Shown: positions 8,592 through 17,904, counted from the stretch's first letter. The stretch is DNA of 64,000 bases from Candidatus Methanoperedens sp. (GCA_027460525.1 JAPZAS010000006.1:44865-108864), one strand, 5' to 3'. The notes: generated from the letters alone by a model not told the origin. Translations and numbers: made by a program.

Positions 8592-9164
8592 CTACAATAC
8601 GCCTTTTGTGCTCGGAACACCTACCCCGCTTAACCTGGTTGCTCTTTTTAATGCAATCCCGAATGCCTTGAAGAGCGCTTCATTTTTATGATGGTCGTTC
8701 TCCCCCTTAACATCCATATGCGCGTTAATTCCCGCATTGCTTGTTAGTGATTCAAAAAAATGCCGGGTATTCTGAGGATTGAAGCCCCCTATTTTCCCGC
8801 CAAACGATGCCTCGAAGGCAAGAAAACTCCGCCCGCTCAGGTCTATTGCAACTGTGGCAAGCGCTTCATCCATGGGCACGCTTGCTTCACCAAAGCGCTC
8901 AATCCCTTTTTTGTCCCCCAGTGCCTTCTCTAGCGCACTGCCAAGTGCTATGCCAACGTCTTCTATGGTATGGTGGTCATCCACGCTGAGATCCCCTCGC
9001 GCCTTTACAGCGAGGTCAAAGGAGCCGTGCTTTGCAAAAGAGTTGAGCATATGGTCAAAGAATGCTATGCCTGTGTTGATATCGGTATTTCCCGAACCTT
9101 CCAGGGATAATTTCACTTCTATCTCGGTCTCGTTTGTTTTCCGGGTTACTTTCGATGAGCGCAT
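8592..9164 (-). CDS. hisB: Imidazoleglycerol-phosphate dehydratase
   Basis: HisB removes water from imidazole-glycerol phosphate in histidine synthesis. The 190-residue protein is the monofunctional form, without a phosphatase domain. It contains the two metal-binding histidine blocks, [16 protein letters not shown] with [11 protein letters not shown], and the mirror block [23 protein letters not shown] near the C-terminus. Start ATG at 9164 gives the usual N-terminus ([14 protein letters not shown]). It ends only two bases from the nadA stop (convergent). The histidine genes are scattered here, with hisF 3.5 kb away and hisS beyond that, rather than in one operon. Confidence 0.96.
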   Translation of the reverse strand: MRSSKVTRKTNETEIEVKLSLEGSGNTDINTGIAFFDHMLNSFAKHGSFDLAVKARGDLSVDDHHTIEDVGIALGSALEKALGDKKGIERFGEASVPMDEALATVAIDLSGRSFLAFEASFGGKIGGFNPQNTRHFFESLTSNAGINAHMDVKGENDHHKNEALFKAFGIALKRATRLSGVGVPSTKGVL

Positions 9165-9249
9165 GGTGGGTTTTATTATTTGGTTAGAATATAAAGGTAT
9201 TGCAATTAACAGAAAGTTTCTTAACTCGATAAAGATATTATTTGTTCAT

Positions 9250-9945
9250 ATGATTCGCCAGAGATTCGTTCTTGATACCAGCGCCCTGACAGATACGCAG
9301 ACAAGGGAACTTGAAGGCGGTACTCTTTGTATCGCAATGGGAGGCATCCTTGATATCATAGCCGAGGTGCGCCTGCATCTCGGGATTAGCTGCTACATCC
9401 CGTATCCTTCCGTGTATAATGAGCTGAGGGAATTTGCAAAGAACAACGGCTGCGATGAGGAGACGCTGGCAAAAATAGATACGTGGCTTGTCAAAAAAAC
9501 CCCGGACAGGTATGAAGTGAAAATCCCCTCCAAGATTTTCTATGATTACGTGGATTTCATGCGCGGCAGGATCAACAAAGGGATGAACGTGGCAGAGGAT
9601 GCAATATGGGAGTCAGCTACAGAGTGCCTCTTCCGCACCACCAAAGCGCGCTCAAAGCACGAGATCGAGCCTGAGATCGAGCGAAATGTGATAGGCGGGA
9701 TCATCAACAACTTCCGGGATAAATACAGGAACGCCCTGCGATACGGAATCCTTGACAGCGCCCCGGATATTGATGTGTTACTGCTTGCAAAAGAGCTTGA
9801 TGCTGCAGTCGTGGCAAGCGATATCGGTATCCAGAAATGGGCAGAGCAGCTCGGTCTTCGTTTCGTGGAGGCGAAATCTTTTCCTGCGATGATGAAAGAA
9901 TACCTAAAACGCATAAAACCTGAAAAAATAGCAAGCACGGTATAG
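9250..9945 (+). CDS. RNA ligase partner protein (UPF0278, PIN-like)
   Basis: A 231-residue protein of the UPF0278 family, which in archaea is found with an ATP-dependent RNA ligase. The start is the ATG at 9250 ([19 protein letters not shown]). The first acidic strand [10 protein letters not shown] and the later [15 protein letters not shown] give the D at the ends of strands expected of a PIN-like nuclease fold, and [11 protein letters not shown] supplies further acidic residues. The longer frame back to 8779 overlaps hisB on the other strand and is not real. A small membrane protein starts one base after the stop. The RNA ligase itself is not in this window, so a function in RNA repair or end processing is inferred from the family. 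Confidence 0.88.
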   Translation: MIRQRFVLDTSALTDTQTRELEGGTLCIAMGGILDIIAEVRLHLGISCYIPYPSVYNELREFAKNNGCDEETLAKIDTWLVKKTPDRYEVKIPSKIFYDYVDFMRGRINKGMNVAEDAIWESATECLFRTTKARSKHEIEPEIERNVIGGIINNFRDKYRNALRYGILDSAPDIDVLLLAKELDAAVVASDIGIQKWAEQLGLRFVEAKSFPAMMKEYLKRIKPEKIASTV

Positions 9946-9946
9946 C

Positions 9947-10288
9947 ATGAACATCTATCTCTATATCGCACTTTTCGGTTTTGCAGCAATTATTTTCCTG
10001 ACGCTTCGCGATATTCGCATCTTCCATCGCACTAAAATTGAATCATACAGGAAAGGCGCGATGCGCGGCATGGTTGCGGGGGTGCTTGCTTGGGTGGGCA
10101 TGCTTGTTACTGCGGCAAATCCTGAAAATCCATTGATCGGGCTTACCATAGTGCTTGTTGCTGTTTATATCAATGGAAAAGGCAAACGTGAGGATGTGTT
10201 CGGGGATGCGCCTTTGATTAAGAGGGTGCTTGGGGAGACTAAAGTTAAAAATAAGTATGCGTTTTTTGCTGATCATGGTAAGATCTAA
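9947..10288 (+). CDS. Small membrane protein of unknown function
   Basis: A 113-residue protein with three likely membrane segments: residues 3-19 (IYLYIALFGFAAIIFLT), about 42-57 (MVAGVLAWVGMLVTAA) and about 64-77 (LIGLTIVLVAVYIN). The soluble C-terminal tail (GKREDVFGDAPLIKRVLGETK) is charged. It starts one base after the RNA ligase partner gene, so the two are almost certainly co-transcribed and perhaps coupled. I do not recognise a family. It is distinct from the DUF2589 genes that follow, which have their own promoter. Confidence 0.7.
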   Translation: MNIYLYIALFGFAAIIFLTLRDIRIFHRTKIESYRKGAMRGMVAGVLAWVGMLVTAANPENPLIGLTIVLVAVYINGKGKREDVFGDAPLIKRVLGETKVKNKYAFFADHGKI

Positions 10289-10461
10289 ACCTCTATCATT
10301 TTCCTGAACTGAGCCGCTGGGTCTTTTTTCTCTCTGATTTTTTCTGCAATCATGTCCTTTTTCTCAGTGAAATGATATGGACGTATAATTTGTGAAAAAA
10401 TAGTTTTCTTAGAGATTAAAACAACGGATTCATTATGTTATAGTGAAGTCCGGAGCAATAT

Positions 10462-10557
10462 AACAATAAATTTTAAATACTATCTCATCATGTAAAGATA
10501 TGGGTGAGGTGCGAGTAGTTACTAGGACGAAATACATCGAACCAACTTAAAGGGAGG
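10462..10557 (+). promoter_or_regulatory. Promoter and ribosome binding site of the DUF2589 cassette
   Basis: The stretch AACAATAAATTTTAAATAC at 10462-10480 looks like an archaeal BRE/TATA element, and would place transcription start near 10500 with an untranslated leader of about 60 bases. A strong ribosome site, AAGGGAGGAT, lies at about 10550-10559, directly before the ATG at 10563. The cassette therefore appears to be expressed independently of the upstream genes. Confidence 0.5.
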
Positions 10558-10562
10558 ATATT

Positions 10563-11150
10563 ATGGCTGGTACAGAAGGACAGGAATTATCAAATATAAA
10601 TTTTGAATCAATGATTGGCGGCCCGTTGAACGCCGTCATCAAAGCTCAAGCACAATCTGCACAAACATCGGTCGATTTCATCAAGAGTGTTGGATTCAAT
10701 GCGACGGATCCCGATAAAGGTAAGCCAACGATGGTTACATTTGAATACGACAAAATTATTGACACGAAAGATCCCGCTACTGGGGTTATTACCTCCACGC
10801 CGACACCGATGAAACTGACTGTGCCGATTCTCACGATGCTTCCTATTCCCTTCATAAGGGTCGAAGAAGTAACGATTGACTTTAACGCGAAGATTAATTC
10901 TGTTGTGGAGTCGACAACGGCATCATCATCGGAATTAAACGCATCTCTGGCGGTAAAAGGTGGATGGGGGCCCGTGTCAGCAGAGTTGAAATGCAGTTAC
11001 AGCAATAAGAAATCTTCATCTGCAACAGATAAAACGGAACGGACTTACAGCATGACCATTCATGTTCGTGCAGTGCAGGATGAGCTTCCAGCTGGGATGG
11101 AAAAGCTCTTGGGTATTCTCGAGAATAACATCAAGGAAGTACCCGCGTAA
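10563..11150 (+). CDS. DUF2589 domain-containing protein
   Basis: A 195-residue soluble protein that I assign to DUF2589 from its characteristic order: an N-terminal helix (LSNINFESMIGGPLNAVIKAQ), a beta-rich middle (TVPILTMLPIPFIRVEEVTIDF), a Ser-rich region, and the conserved C-terminal block ELKCSYSNKK then TERTYSMTIHVRAVQDELP. It has no signal peptide or membrane segment. Its three-gene setting, strong ribosome site and separate promoter suggest a self-contained module. The genes flanking it on both sides are housekeeping, so the module may have been acquired as a unit. Function of the family is not known to me. Confidence in coding is very high; in the family it is moderate to high. Confidence 0.82.
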   Translation: MAGTEGQELSNINFESMIGGPLNAVIKAQAQSAQTSVDFIKSVGFNATDPDKGKPTMVTFEYDKIIDTKDPATGVITSTPTPMKLTVPILTMLPIPFIRVEEVTIDFNAKINSVVESTTASSSELNASLAVKGGWGPVSAELKCSYSNKKSSSATDKTERTYSMTIHVRAVQDELPAGMEKLLGILENNIKEVPA

Positions 11151-11165
11151 TATAAAATTATAAGC

Positions 11166-11205
11166 ATGCAGGTAAAGGGCGTCGGAAGTTTCCCTTTACC
11201 TGCAT
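11166..11205 (+). promoter_or_regulatory. Perfect 14-bp hairpin between the first and second cassette genes
   Basis: ATGCAGGTAAAGGG at 11166-11179 is the exact reverse complement of 11192-11205, with a 12-base loop. It lies 15 bases after the DUF2589 stop and 17 bases before the next ATG. There is no following T-run, so it resembles an mRNA processing or stability element, or an attenuator that sets the ratio of the two proteins, more than a simple terminator. The ATG inside the left arm (11166) could be mistaken for a start of the next gene. Confidence 0.7.
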
Positions 11206-11222
11206 TCGTCAGAGGAGGCAAT

Positions 11223-11900
11223 ATGGCAGATTTGGGCGACCTTTTGGGATCAATGATGTCTGGATTAATTCGTGCACGTCGCATGGCTGATGAGCAAACT
11301 GCAGCGCTGGCAGAATACTACAAAAGCAACCCGCTTCTCGAAGGTTTGTCGGTTCCTCGCATCCGTATTCCTGAGTTGACAATTGAAATGCCCATGCTTA
11401 TCGAGAATCAAGTGGAAGGACAAAGCGGGGAGATGGAAGATCCGGCAAAGATTGCAGATGCAGCAGAAGCACAACTGAAAACGACCTTGTCTAAGAACAA
11501 TATCAAGATTAACCCAGCTTTCTATGAAGCGTTTTTAAATGAGGTAAAAAACCGGCTTGAGTTGGTGAAACAAACAGAAGCCCCTATCATGAAAGAAACC
11601 GTTGCGCGTAGTGTTCAAGATGCTTTTGCAGCCACTGTGACCAAAATGAAGACCACCTTGACTGCAACACACAAGGAAGCCATTGCAAGAGATCTTCGCG
11701 CCAGGGTATCAATAGTCGGCGTCGCCAAAGAGCCAGTGGCTTCAAGTATTGTGGCCAACATCAAAACGGCTGATGTTAAAGAACAGGCATCAAATACGAC
11801 GGTTGTGCGCCTGAAAATCACACTGAAAGAAGAAGGTCTTGAATGGGCTACAAAGGCGAGCGAATCTGGAGGCGTAGTACGTACGTTACAGCCAGAATGA
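11223..11900 (+). CDS. Second protein of the DUF2589 cassette, function unknown
   Basis: 225 residues from the ATG at 11223, chosen because it has the ribosome site AGAGGAGG; the frame is open back to 11166, but that ATG lies inside a hairpin. The N-terminus MADLGDLLGSMMSGLIRARRMADEQ is amphipathic and followed by a proline-containing segment (GLSVPRIRIPELTIEMPML). The middle is helical and charged (EAQLKTTLSKNNIKINPAFYEAF). The C-terminal third is rich in Val, Ile and Lys with a beta character (ARVSIVGVAKEPVASSI, VVRLKITLKEEGLEW). No known motif. It is probably co-expressed with the DUF2589 protein and shares its N-terminal style (short amphipathic helix then IPxL), so the two may assemble together. 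Confidence 0.75.
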   Translation: MADLGDLLGSMMSGLIRARRMADEQTAALAEYYKSNPLLEGLSVPRIRIPELTIEMPMLIENQVEGQSGEMEDPAKIADAAEAQLKTTLSKNNIKINPAFYEAFLNEVKNRLELVKQTEAPIMKETVARSVQDAFAATVTKMKTTLTATHKEAIARDLRARVSIVGVAKEPVASSIVANIKTADVKEQASNTTVVRLKITLKEEGLEWATKASESGGVVRTLQPE

Positions 11901-11918
11901 TTGACGGAGCTACATAGG

Positions 11919-12494
11919 ATGCAATGTATTCTGCGGGAAAAACTCTTGACGCAAGCGATGAAACTCGCAGACGTCAGCAATATTTACCGTACCGAAAGCT
12001 CCAGTTTTGTGGATGCGTACCTCGCCTGGCTGGAAGAAGCTGAAAAGGACTTGTCAGGCTTACGATCACCCATCGTTATTCTGCTCCAGGCAGAAAAAAG
12101 TTCTGTGGCTTCAGTCTTGGACGGGTACCTGCCCAATCAAATTCAAGCAGGAACCAGCATCAGAAAAAACCAGAAAGCCGTTGCAGCCCAATCGTTGGAA
12201 AAAGTTTCAAAAGAGATATATTCCAAAATAGAAAATATTGATCACAACCTTGATCAATTCAGCGAAAAATTATGTCACGCCATTGCAGTCTTGGCGAGCA
12301 AGGAACCTGATTTGTATAACAATCTTCAAGTAAATCAGCAAGGGGTAGACACCATATGGAAAATGCTTAGTAGAACACCAGAGACCATACCGATGTATAA
12401 CTATTTTTGTGCAAAGCTTGCGTCTACAGACATAAATTACCTGCTCATGGATATCATACAGAAAATTGAAAGCAATAAGACTGACGCCCTTTAA
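11919..12494 (+). CDS. Third protein of the DUF2589 cassette, helical, function unknown
   Basis: 191 residues from the ATG at 11919, with GGAG at 11905-11908; a TTG at 11901 is an alternative start. The protein looks almost fully alpha-helical, with acidic and basic heptad-like stretches (TESSSFVDAYLAWLEEAEKDL, AAQSLEKVSKEIYSKIENIDHNL). It has no signal peptide or membrane helix. The gene starts 18 bases after the previous stop, so it belongs to the same transcript. I see no enzymatic motif. It could be a structural or adaptor partner of the other two proteins. The next gene, hisF, is 178 bases on and unrelated. Confidence 0.7.
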   Translation: MQCILREKLLTQAMKLADVSNIYRTESSSFVDAYLAWLEEAEKDLSGLRSPIVILLQAEKSSVASVLDGYLPNQIQAGTSIRKNQKAVAAQSLEKVSKEIYSKIENIDHNLDQFSEKLCHAIAVLASKEPDLYNNLQVNQQGVDTIWKMLSRTPETIPMYNYFCAKLASTDINYLLMDIIQKIESNKTDAL

Positions 12495-12672
12495 AAAAGC
12501 ACGCATTCGTCGAAGAACATATGTGCTGACAAATAGGGCCAGTGACCATTTAATGGGGGTAATCAAAGACCTTTTTTTCAATTTTATAATATTTACTGTC
12601 CATCTTAACAATAACAAATAAGTTATCAGGTACACCAAAACTATTTCATTCCATAACAAGTAGAAAAGGGCA

Positions 12673-13494
12673 ATGCTCACCAAACGAATCATCCCGTGCC
12701 TCGATGTCACCCTTGATAAGGAAGGGGGCTGCGTGGTCAAGGGAATCGAGTTTGTAAATTTAAAAGAGGCGGGCGACCCTGTGAAGCTTGCTAAGAGGTA
12801 CAACGAGCAAGGTGCTGACGAGCTTGTCTTCCTGGATATCACAGCCTCGCATGAGAAGAGAGCCACGATGATCGAGGTGATAGAGAGGACTGCGGACGAG
12901 GTCTTTATCCCTCTCACGGTGGGAGGAGGAATAAGCAGTATAAATGCTATCAGGAGCATCCTCCGGGCAGGCGCTGACAAGGTCTCGATCAATACCGCTG
13001 CTGTGAAGAATCCTGATTTTGTGAGGGAATCCTCTGGGATATTCGGCTCGCAGTGCATCGTCACCGCAATCGACTGCAGGCGTAATTTTGATATCAATAA
13101 TAAAAAAGATAAGACTATAATCGAGCTTGAGGACGGGAGGAAAGCCTGGTACGAGGTTGTAATCTACGGGGGAAGGACGCCTACAGGCATAGATGCTGTA
13201 CTCTGGGCGCAGAAAGTGGAAGAACTGGGCTCCGGCGAGATACTGCTCACCAGCATGGACAGGGACGGTACAAAGGACGGATATGATTTACCTGTTACAC
13301 GAACGCTCTCAGAGACGCTGGATATTCCCATAATAGCCTCTGGCGGCGCGGGGAATATAGAGCACATGTACGAGGCATTCACACAAGGAAAAGCTGATGC
13401 TGCGCTTGCCGCGAGCATCTTCCATTTCGGGGAATACAGCATCGGCGAGGTAAAGGAGTATCTCAGGAACAAAGGGGTGGCGGTAAGGGTTTAA
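12673..13494 (+). CDS. hisF: Imidazole glycerol phosphate synthase subunit HisF
   Basis: HisF is the cyclase subunit that, with glutamine-derived ammonia from HisH, makes imidazole-glycerol phosphate and AICAR. The 273-residue barrel begins [18 protein letters not shown] with the catalytic Asp in the first strand, and the second catalytic Asp lies in the [13 protein letters not shown] segment. The phosphate-binding glycines are GGGISS and the [13 protein letters not shown] region. A long insert-like charged stretch ([22 protein letters not shown]) lies between strands 4 and 5, as is common. The ribosome site AAAAGGG precedes the ATG. It ends two bases before the convergent CorC-like gene. hisH is not adjacent. 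Confidence 0.96.
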   Translation: MLTKRIIPCLDVTLDKEGGCVVKGIEFVNLKEAGDPVKLAKRYNEQGADELVFLDITASHEKRATMIEVIERTADEVFIPLTVGGGISSINAIRSILRAGADKVSINTAAVKNPDFVRESSGIFGSQCIVTAIDCRRNFDINNKKDKTIIELEDGRKAWYEVVIYGGRTPTGIDAVLWAQKVEELGSGEILLTSMDRDGTKDGYDLPVTRTLSETLDIPIIASGGAGNIEHMYEAFTQGKADAALAASIFHFGEYSIGEVKEYLRNKGVAVRV

Positions 13495-13496
13495 GC

Positions 13497-14489
13497 CTAT
13501 TCGATCTGTTTGATTTCACCCACGATATTTTCAAGCAGTAATCCCAGCGTTATAAGACCAAGAGGTTTTCCTTCCTCATCTATTACGAAGCACATGCTTG
13601 ACTGGCTGCCTTTTATTAAATCTACGAGTTCGAGTAACGATGTGCCGGGATTTGCAAAGAGAGCTGGTCTTGCTATTTCTTTTATTGATTTTTTCCAGTC
13701 AGCCAGATTATTAAGAGCGTCTTTTATGTGCACGAATCCCAGTATTTTTCCTTCGTTAATAACAGGGATTCTTGCGAATTTCTTTCTGCGTACAAGTTCT
13801 ACAGCATCGCCAAGCGTTGCCCCGGCATCAATGCATGTTACTTTTTCAAAAGGAATCATTATGTCCCCTGCTTTTATCCCGGAAAAGTCAAGCGCTGATT
13901 TGAGAAGGTGTCTCTCTTCTTTCTGAATTATTCCTTCCTCTTCACCTATTTCAATCATATAGCCCAGGTCCTCACGCATGAAAATGGGTTCTTTTATGGA
14001 GGTTTTCACACCGAGCAGCCGCAGTATGACATTCGTTAATCCTGTAAAGAAAATGATGAGCGGTTTTAAAATCCATATAAGAAATTTCATCACTGGCGCA
14101 AGTTTGTAGGCTATCCCGGGATTCCTTGCTGCATACGCCTTCGGGGTTATCTCTGCAAAAGCAACAATGAGGAGGGTGGCAACTATAGTTGCTATCGTTA
14201 TGGCATTCGGACCAAAAAGATGAATTACTACTACTGTTACAAGTACCGAGATGGTGATGTTGACAATGTTGTTGCCTATCAGGATGGCTGCGAGGAAATT
14301 CTCGGGAACGTCGAGCATTTCTTTTATAATTGATGCGTTTTTTCGCCCTTTGGAAAGATGGCCTTTGAGACGGATCCTGTTCTGGGAGATTATGGAGGTT
14401 TCGGAAAGGCTGAAGAATATCGATGCCAGCATGAGGAGAATTATTGCGATTATTGTGAAGGAAAGCTCGGTCGGGGACAATAAATTCAC
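13497..14489 (-). CDS. CNNM/CorC-family membrane protein (DUF21 plus CBS domains)
   Basis: A 330-residue membrane protein of the hemolysin C/CorC (CNNM) family. The N-terminal DUF21 domain (residues 1-170) has four hydrophobic helices, including LLMLASIFFSLSETSIIS with the conserved SE-T-S, and ILIGNNIVNI. After the linker REDLGYMIEIGEEEGII (the acidic region typical of the family) come two CBS domains, from IMIPFEKVTCIDAGATL to the end. CNNM proteins handle Mg2+ or other divalent cations at the plasma membrane, with nucleotide-sensing CBS domains inside the cell. The C-terminal transporter-associated (CorC_HlyC) domain is absent, so this is a short form. It converges with hisF. Confidence 0.88.
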   Translation of the reverse strand: MNLLSPTELSFTIIAIILLMLASIFFSLSETSIISQNRIRLKGHLSKGRKNASIIKEMLDVPENFLAAILIGNNIVNITISVLVTVVVIHLFGPNAITIATIVATLLIVAFAEITPKAYAARNPGIAYKLAPVMKFLIWILKPLIIFFTGLTNVILRLLGVKTSIKEPIFMREDLGYMIEIGEEEGIIQKEERHLLKSALDFSGIKAGDIMIPFEKVTCIDAGATLGDAVELVRRKKFARIPVINEGKILGFVHIKDALNNLADWKKSIKEIARPALFANPGTSLLELVDLIKGSQSSMCFVIDEEGKPLGLITLGLLLENIVGEIKQIE

Positions 14490-14577
14490 CTGGTTGAATA
14501 CAGGTAAATAGTAGATTAATGCTTAAAACTAATCTTGGAACTTTTTTCTTTGCTATCCTTTAAGCGCTTGTTTTGTT

Positions 14578-15813
14578 TTAAATTTCGTTCAATCTCTCCC
14601 CCACTTCCTCCACCGTCACCAGCTCCTGCACCCCTGTCCTCATATCCTTGAGCGCCACCTTCCCTGCATCAAGCTCGTTCTTCCCCACGATAACAACATG
14701 GCTTGCGCCAATCGTATTTGCATAGGAAATCTGATCCTTGAACTTGCGCCCCATCACGTCCACGTATGTTGAGACATGCGCCCTCAGCTTTTTTGCAATC
14801 ACAATAGCCTCTTTACGCGTGTCCTCAAAACAGACAACAACAATGCGCTTTGAAGACTGCGGAGCCGCCTCGCATATCTCCATAACCCTGTCAAAACCGA
14901 TAGCATATCCCGTCGAAGCTACATCCTCGCCGCCGAACAATTGCGCGAGGCGATAGGAGCCGCCGCCGCACACCTGGTTCTGCGCCCCCAAGCCCTCGCA
15001 GTATATCTCAAACACCATGCCCGTATAATAATCAAGCCCCCTTGCTATCCCAAGGTCAACCTGGTATTCCAGCCCGTAAACATCCAGCAGATCAAGAAGC
15101 GCCTCGAACTGTGATATCGCCTCGATATCCCCGACTAATTCACGGGCTTCATGCACCGCATTATCCCCGTGAAGCCCTATCAAACGGAACAATTTTCCCC
15201 TCATCTCATCGGGCGCATTGATCTCATCCAGGAACTCCTCAAGCCCTTTATCGTCCTTCTTGTCCACGAGCCTCATTATCCTGCTCTGGTGCTCAGCTTG
15301 CATATCCTTCAACAGTGCGCGCACAATCCCAAGATGCCCCACATGCAGGTCTCCCTTCACATCCACGCTCGTTAGCATCTCTTCCGCCAGTGCGATAACC
15401 TCGGCATCAGCCTCTGCTTTTGCACTCCCTAGAATCTCCACGCCAAACTGGAAAAACTCCCTGAAGCGGCCTTTCTGCGGTCGCTCATACCTGAAGCAGT
15501 TGTCAAAATAATAGAACTTAAGCGGTTTCGCCGACCTCTGAAGTTCCTCGACGTACATCCTTACCACGGGCGCTGTGAGCTCGGGTCGAAGCGCAATCTC
15601 GCGGTCTCCCTTATCCCTGAAGTTGTATATCTCACCCAGAATGGCTTCTCCTGACTTCAGTGTAAAAAGCTCGATATGCTCAAAAGTAGGAGTCTTTATC
15701 TCGCCATAACCCCATCGTTGTGCAACCTCGCGCATCTTATTTTCTACGTACTTTCGCTTTGCCATTTCCTCGGGTAGAAAATCGCGCGTGCCTCGTGGTT
15801 TTTGTATTTCCAT
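14578..15813 (-). CDS. hisS: Histidyl-tRNA synthetase
   Basis: A 411-residue class II synthetase charging tRNA-His. It opens EIQKPRGTRDFLPEEMAKR (motif with conserved GTRD). Motif 2 is the stretch RPELTAPVVRMYVEEL then FRYERPQKGRFREFFQFGVE, the histidine-binding loop is IARGLDYYTGMVFE, and motif 3 is the GYAIGFDRVMEI segment. The C-terminal anticodon-binding domain (IVVVCFEDTRKEAIVIAKKLR) is complete. Length and start match archaeal and bacterial HisRS. It lies 88 bases from the CorC-like gene, with a divergent signal peptidase upstream. Confidence 0.97.
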   Translation of the reverse strand: MEIQKPRGTRDFLPEEMAKRKYVENKMREVAQRWGYGEIKTPTFEHIELFTLKSGEAILGEIYNFRDKGDREIALRPELTAPVVRMYVEELQRSAKPLKFYYFDNCFRYERPQKGRFREFFQFGVEILGSAKAEADAEVIALAEEMLTSVDVKGDLHVGHLGIVRALLKDMQAEHQSRIMRLVDKKDDKGLEEFLDEINAPDEMRGKLFRLIGLHGDNAVHEARELVGDIEAISQFEALLDLLDVYGLEYQVDLGIARGLDYYTGMVFEIYCEGLGAQNQVCGGGSYRLAQLFGGEDVASTGYAIGFDRVMEICEAAPQSSKRIVVVCFEDTRKEAIVIAKKLRAHVSTYVDVMGRKFKDQISYANTIGASHVVIVGKNELDAGKVALKDMRTGVQELVTVEEVGERLNEI

Positions 15814-15912
15814 ACTTACTTCCTTTTTACCCGATAACAGCTTTGTCCTTTATAAACTGTATGCTTTTCAGGGGCAAGGCTTAATACACCTTCTGATGTT
15901 ACCTCCGTTCTT

Positions 15913-16488
15913 ATGGGTCTAATAGAAAAAATAAAAGAGTTCAATAAAAGCGAGAATCCCTGGGTCGGACTTTTACGGGATTTTCTCTTCGTAATCTTTG
16001 TTGTGGCAATTTTCGCTTCAGTATCCCACATTGCTTTAGGACTCTGGGCGCCCATGGTTGCGGTGGAGAGTGGCAGCATGATACCGCATATTCAAATAGG
16101 GGATATTATCTTTGTTCAGAGCAGCGACCGCACCCAGATAATAACATACGAAACAGGAAAAAATACCAATTATACTTCATTTGATGAATATGGCGATGTG
16201 ATTTTATACAAACCCTATGGGAGAGAAGGGGTTACCCCCATAATCCACCGTGCCATGTACTATGTTGAAGAGGGTAAATCCATGTGGGATGGAGGACCTC
16301 CGGCTCCCTATGCAGGTTATATTACAAAAGGAGACAATACCAGAACAAACCCAGCGTATGACCAGCAGGGCAGCATAAGTTATCTCCAGCCTGTGAAAAA
16401 AGAGTGGGTGATCGGGGTGGCACGGTTTTATCGTATCCCTGTTCTGGGTTATGTTTCTATTATTCCCAGAAAGATACTAAGCATATAA
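15913..16488 (+). CDS. Signal peptidase I (S26B-type)
   Basis: A 191-residue membrane serine protease that removes signal peptides from exported proteins. One transmembrane helix (DFLFVIFVVAIFASVSHIALGLW) is followed directly by the catalytic-serine box, VESGSMIPHIQIGDIIFVQ. The second active-site region, in place of the bacterial lysine, is the histidine of PIIHRAMYYVEEG, and GYITKGDNTRTNPAYD carries the conserved Asp residues. This His-based dyad is the archaeal/ER form. It would process the many signal peptides of the surface cluster at 32-57 kb. Its stop overlaps the end of the convergent cdc6 gene by 12 bases. Confidence 0.93.
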   Translation: MGLIEKIKEFNKSENPWVGLLRDFLFVIFVVAIFASVSHIALGLWAPMVAVESGSMIPHIQIGDIIFVQSSDRTQIITYETGKNTNYTSFDEYGDVILYKPYGREGVTPIIHRAMYYVEEGKSMWDGGPPAPYAGYITKGDNTRTNPAYDQQGSISYLQPVKKEWVIGVARFYRIPVLGYVSIIPRKILSI

Positions 16489-17733
16489 CTTTGTCTGGTT
16501 GGGCGGCTTATAGCGCTCAAGCGGTTTTAACCTGTAATCCTCAAAAAGAACTCGCTTTGTGCTATCAGAAGGGACACTCAGTGAGATTTCTTTAGTTCTT
16601 CCGTACCTGCCCTTGCTGACCACTGTTGCGTTCAGAATGCCCATCATGTCAAGCTCTGATATTAAATCCGTTACCCTTCGCTGCGTCAGTACCTCTATTC
16701 CGATTATCTTGCACATCTGTTTGTAAATATTGTATGCTTCGCCTGTTGTTAAGCTGCCGTCCACATTATGATCAAGAAGTACCACGCTCAATAGAATGAG
16801 TTTAGACTGGCTGGGTAATGTCCTTACAACCTCGACAACCCTGTCTATCTCTATTTTCTCCTGCGCCTGCCTGACGTGCATTTCCTGAACCTTGGGAGAT
16901 TTTACACGTTCTGCAAGTTCCCCGGAAACGCGCAATAAATCAAGCGCGCGCCTGGCATCCCCGTGCTCCTGTGCAGCATACGCCGCGCATAATGGTATTA
17001 CCATCTCTTCCAGCACCCCTGGCTTGAATGCCATTTCAGCTCTCTGGCGAAGTATGTCCCTTAACTGATTGGCATCGTATGGAGGAAAGATAATCTCTTC
17101 CTCCCCAAGCGAGCTTTTCACCCTCGGATCAAGGTATTCTGTAAACTTTAAGTCGTTGGTGATGCCGATAAGACTGGCTTTTGCTTTTGTTAATTCTGAA
17201 TTGATCCGGGTGAGATTATAAAGCACATCATCCCCTTTAATTACAAGTTTGTCCACTTCATCCAGTATTATTATCGCAATGCGTTTATCCGAATCCAGTG
17301 CACTTTTAAGCTCACTGTAAACCTGGTCGGTCGGCCAGCCGGTCATGGGAATCTCTTTATCAAAATGCCTGGCTATGGATGCCAGCAGGCGGTACTGAGT
17401 GTCCACAACTTCGCAGTTAATATAAACTACAACACATGGTATTCCTTGTGATTCTCCTGTCCTTTCAAGCTCCCTCCCGACATGTTTCGCCACTGCGGTT
17501 TTGCCGGTTCCTGTTTTTCCATATATCAGAATATTGGAAGGTGTTTCACCCCTGAGCGCAGGAAACAGAATCGTAGCCAGCCCGTTCACCTGGTCGCTTC
17601 TGTGAGGAAGGTCGTCTGGTGTATATGTGGACCGAAGAACCTCCCTGTTCTCAAAAATACTCACTCTCGTTAACATGTCCTCAAAGATACCATTTATTGT
17701 AGCCAGTTTGCTCTCCAATCCTTCAGCCTCCAA
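16477..17733 (-). CDS. cdc6: Orc1/Cdc6 replication initiator
   Basis: A 418-residue AAA+ ATPase that binds archaeal origins and loads MCM. Walker A is YGKTGTGKTAVAKH near residue 71, and Walker B with sensor elements is IAIIILDEVDKL near residue 152. The Orc1-type arginine region is DPRVKSSLGEEEIIFPPY, and a C-terminal winged-helix domain (LTQRRVTDLISELDMMGIL) supplies DNA binding. The gene sits next to an AT-rich intergenic region with four origin-recognition-box-like sequences (17.77-18.17 kb), upstream of its own start. That is the usual arrangement in which an initiator gene lies beside the origin it recognises. An internal ATG at MLTRVS is a less likely start. Confidence 0.96.
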   Translation of the reverse strand: MEAEGLESKLATINGIFEDMLTRVSIFENREVLRSTYTPDDLPHRSDQVNGLATILFPALRGETPSNILIYGKTGTGKTAVAKHVGRELERTGESQGIPCVVVYINCEVVDTQYRLLASIARHFDKEIPMTGWPTDQVYSELKSALDSDKRIAIIILDEVDKLVIKGDDVLYNLTRINSELTKAKASLIGITNDLKFTEYLDPRVKSSLGEEEIIFPPYDANQLRDILRQRAEMAFKPGVLEEMVIPLCAAYAAQEHGDARRALDLLRVSGELAERVKSPKVQEMHVRQAQEKIEIDRVVEVVRTLPSQSKLILLSVVLLDHNVDGSLTTGEAYNIYKQMCKIIGIEVLTQRRVTDLISELDMMGILNATVVSKGRYGRTKEISLSVPSDSTKRVLFEDYRLKPLERYKPPNQTKLYA

Positions 17734-17774
17734 GATACTGGAATAGAAGGAGAGGTATTAAGACTTCTGGTTCT

Positions 17775-17797
17775 CACCCCTTTATTTCCATTGGAGT
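17775..17797 (-). promoter_or_regulatory. Origin recognition box 1
   Basis: Reading the minus strand gives CTCCAATGGAAATAAAGGGG then TG. This matches the archaeal ORB pattern TCCAnnGGAAAnnAAnGGGGT, including the dyad and the G-run. It is the best of the four matches and lies 40 bases upstream of the cdc6 start. Confidence 0.8.
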
Positions 17798-17904
17798 CCA
17801 TCTTTAGTGCTTACAAAATGCTGTTGAAATTCTATAGCCCGTTGTCGATTTTTTTTGCTTTTTTGGTTTTAATTCCTCTAACCAACCTGTTATCAGCCAA
17901 CGTA

